Below are positions 63,271 through 64,000 of a stretch of DNA of 64,000 nt, piece after piece (positions within the stretch are counted from its first letter, which is position 1; every line of letters begins with the position of its first letter). Source of the DNA: JARFQW01 sp963842955 (GTDB lineage: Bacteria > Pseudomonadota > Gammaproteobacteria > Steroidobacterales > XN24). The DNA is taken from NCBI GenBank assembly GCA_963842955.1, contig CAWJIJ010000006.1, forward strand, positions 337,992 through 401,991, read 5' to 3'. Under the pieces are notes generated by a model that saw only the letters and a list, made by a program, of their open reading frames with translations, was not told the DNA's origin and did no database searches. Made by a program: the position numbers and the translations under genes.

Positions 63271-63343
63271 GGAGAGGTGGCCGAGCGGTCGAAGGCGCTT
63301 GCTTGGAAAGCAAGTGTACGGTAACCCCGTACCGCGGGTTCGA
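63271..63343 (+). pseudogene. tRNA-Ser(GGA) module 3, 3'-truncated, intact 5' acceptor strand
   Basis: Same as module 1 but the acceptor 5' strand is GGAGAGG, as in the last module. The preceding spacer is one base shorter (GCGAC directly before GGAGAGG), which explains the single 217-base step. It is still broken after TTCGA. Confidence 0.9.
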
Positions 63344-63488
63344 CAGATTCGCCGGGAGCGAATCTGGCCGTCCGAAGGACGCCCGAAGGGCGAGGGCCAG
63401 GAAGGCCCGAGGCCATCCCGCCCTCACGCGGAGCGGGAAGGGCAGCCGGAGCGCAAAGTTCCGGATGAGACAATGTGGTTTTGCGACT

Positions 63489-63561
63489 TCAGAGGTGGCC
63501 GAGCGGTCGAAGGCGCTTGCTTGGAAAGCAAGTGTACGGTAACCCCGTACCGCGGGTTCGA
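63489..63561 (+). pseudogene. tRNA-Ser(GGA) module 4, 3'-truncated
   Basis: Identical to modules 1 and 2 (TCAGAGG acceptor strand, break after TTCGA). Confidence 0.9.
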
Positions 63562-63706
63562 CAGATTCGCCGGGAGCGAATCTGGCCGTCCGAAGGACGC
63601 CCGAAGGGCGAGGGCCAGGAAGGCCCGAGGCCATCCCGCCCTCACGCGGAGCGGGAAGGGCAGCCGGAGCGCAAAGTTCCGGATGAGACAATGTGGTTTT
63701 GCGACT

Positions 63707-63779
63707 TCAGAGGTGGCCGAGCGGTCGAAGGCGCTTGCTTGGAAAGCAAGTGTACGGTAACCCCGTACCGCGGGTTCGA
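63707..63779 (+). pseudogene. tRNA-Ser(GGA) module 5, 3'-truncated
   Basis: Identical to modules 1, 2 and 4. Confidence 0.9.
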
Positions 63780-63923
63780 CAGATTCGCCGGGAGCGAATC
63801 TGGCCGTCCGAAGGACGCCCGAAGGGCGAGGGCCAGGAAGGCCCGAGGCCATCCCGCCCTCACGCGGAGCGGGAAGGGCAGCCGGAGCGCAAAGTTCCGG
63901 ATGAGACAATGTGGTTTTGCGAA

Positions 63924-64000
63924 GGAGAGGTGGCCGAGCGGTCGAAGGCGCTTGCTTGGAAAGCAAGTGTACGGTAACCCCGTACCGCGGGTTCGAATCC
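63924..64000 (+). tRNA. tRNA-Ser(GGA), cut by window end, probably functional
   Basis: The acceptor 5' strand is GGAGAGG. The D arm is GCC/GGC, the anticodon stem CTTGC/GCAAG with loop TTGGAAA (anticodon GGA, reads UCC and UCU). The class-II variable arm is GTACGG/CCGTAC. The T arm reads GCGGG, TTCGAATCC, as in a normal tRNA, unlike the five earlier modules. Thirteen or so bases (rest of T-stem, acceptor 3' strand and any CCA) lie beyond the window. Confidence 0.85.

Larger units (their letters stand above)
62696..64000 (+). repeat. Tandem array of tRNA-Ser(GGA)/hairpin units, about 218 bp each
   Basis: Six spacer copies begin at 62696, 62914, 63132, 63349, 63567 and 63785, giving steps of 218, 218, 217, 218 and 218 bases. 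Each unit is a roughly 140-base hairpin-rich spacer followed by a 73-base tRNA-Ser 5' part. Units are identical by eye except at the tRNA acceptor 5' strand. From unit 2 on, each spacer opens with CAGATTCG, CCGGGAG, CGAATCTG (a perfect 8-bp stem). Further hairpins follow: CGTCC-GAA-GGACG, CGCCC-GAA-GGGCG, GGGCC-AGGAA-GGCCC, CCCGC/GCGGG and CCGGA/TCCGG. The array runs off the window. Confidence 0.95.

Noticed and set aside
62571..63966. Repetitive open frames on both strands across the array, up to about 310 codons
   Set aside because: They lie on tRNA-Ser modules and hairpins, change frame between units, have no ribosome-binding site and no conserved protein motif.
62696..64000. CRISPR-like reading of the right-end repeats
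   Set aside because: The whole 218-bp unit is repeated, including the spacer; there are no unique spacers and no cas genes.

Overview
The window is 64 kb of GC-rich chromosome from a gammaproteobacterium. The taxonomic call rests on gene order: rnr-rlmB, then rpsF-rpsR-DUF2232-rplI-dnaB-alr; ypjD/corB divergent from ffh; rpsP-rimM-trmD-rplS; a SUF operon led by an Rrf2 regulator; and mlaFEDCB. Free-living relatives of Chromatiales, Ectothiorhodospiraceae, Wenzhouxiangella or Woeseia would fit, but the sequence alone does not settle the family. Almost everything is vertically inherited housekeeping DNA. There is no IS element, prophage, CRISPR array or restriction island.

Layout. 0-8 kb: RNase R (cut by the left edge), RlmB, ribosomal proteins S6, S18 and L9, DnaB, alanine racemase. 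7.8-13.3 kb: an FHA protein with a PP2C phosphatase, RadA, CorB, YpjD. 13.3-17.6 kb: a metallo-hydrolase, then the SRP GTPase and the S16/RimM/TrmD/L19 operon. 17.6-24.4 kb: a TRAP transporter with a TatT lipoprotein, a PQQ-type sugar dehydrogenase relative and SppA. 24.4-32.1 kb: amino-acid catabolism (Kbl/Tdh for threonine, PutA for proline, SdaA for serine) with HslR and a Nudix hydrolase. 32-39 kb: DUF2270, a CadC-like TPR regulator divergent from an AbgT transporter, a di-haem oxidoreductase, a nitroreductase. 39-45.6 kb: Uup, a secreted kinase-like protein, a secreted calcineurin-like phosphatase, SixA, an EEP-family lipoprotein, DUF5329. 45.5-52.3 kb: Rrf2-sufBCDSU-sufT-Rieske, with an IscR type-1-like operator. 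52.4-60.6 kb: Mla lipid transport, MlaA, BepA, PhoH/PIN, Bcp, GcvR. 60.7-62.4 kb: DapA and a lipoprotein.

The most unusual part is the right end, 62.7-64.0 kb. A unit of 218 bp (once 217 bp) is repeated almost identically. Each unit carries a hairpin-rich spacer plus the first four fifths of a tRNA-Ser(GGA) gene, broken in the T-loop. The sixth tRNA module, cut by the window edge, reads through normally and may be the functional gene. A 24-bp perfect AT-rich palindrome lies in the non-coding leader before the array.

A second window-wide signal is a set of single-base frameshifts, including in essential genes (rlmB, dnaB, alr, ffh, rimM). Nearly all are +1 and lie in short homopolymers. Most lie in the first 24 kb, and four fall in sppA alone. 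Uncorrected sequencing error is the likeliest cause, so these genes are annotated as full-length CDSs carrying an indel rather than as true pseudogenes.
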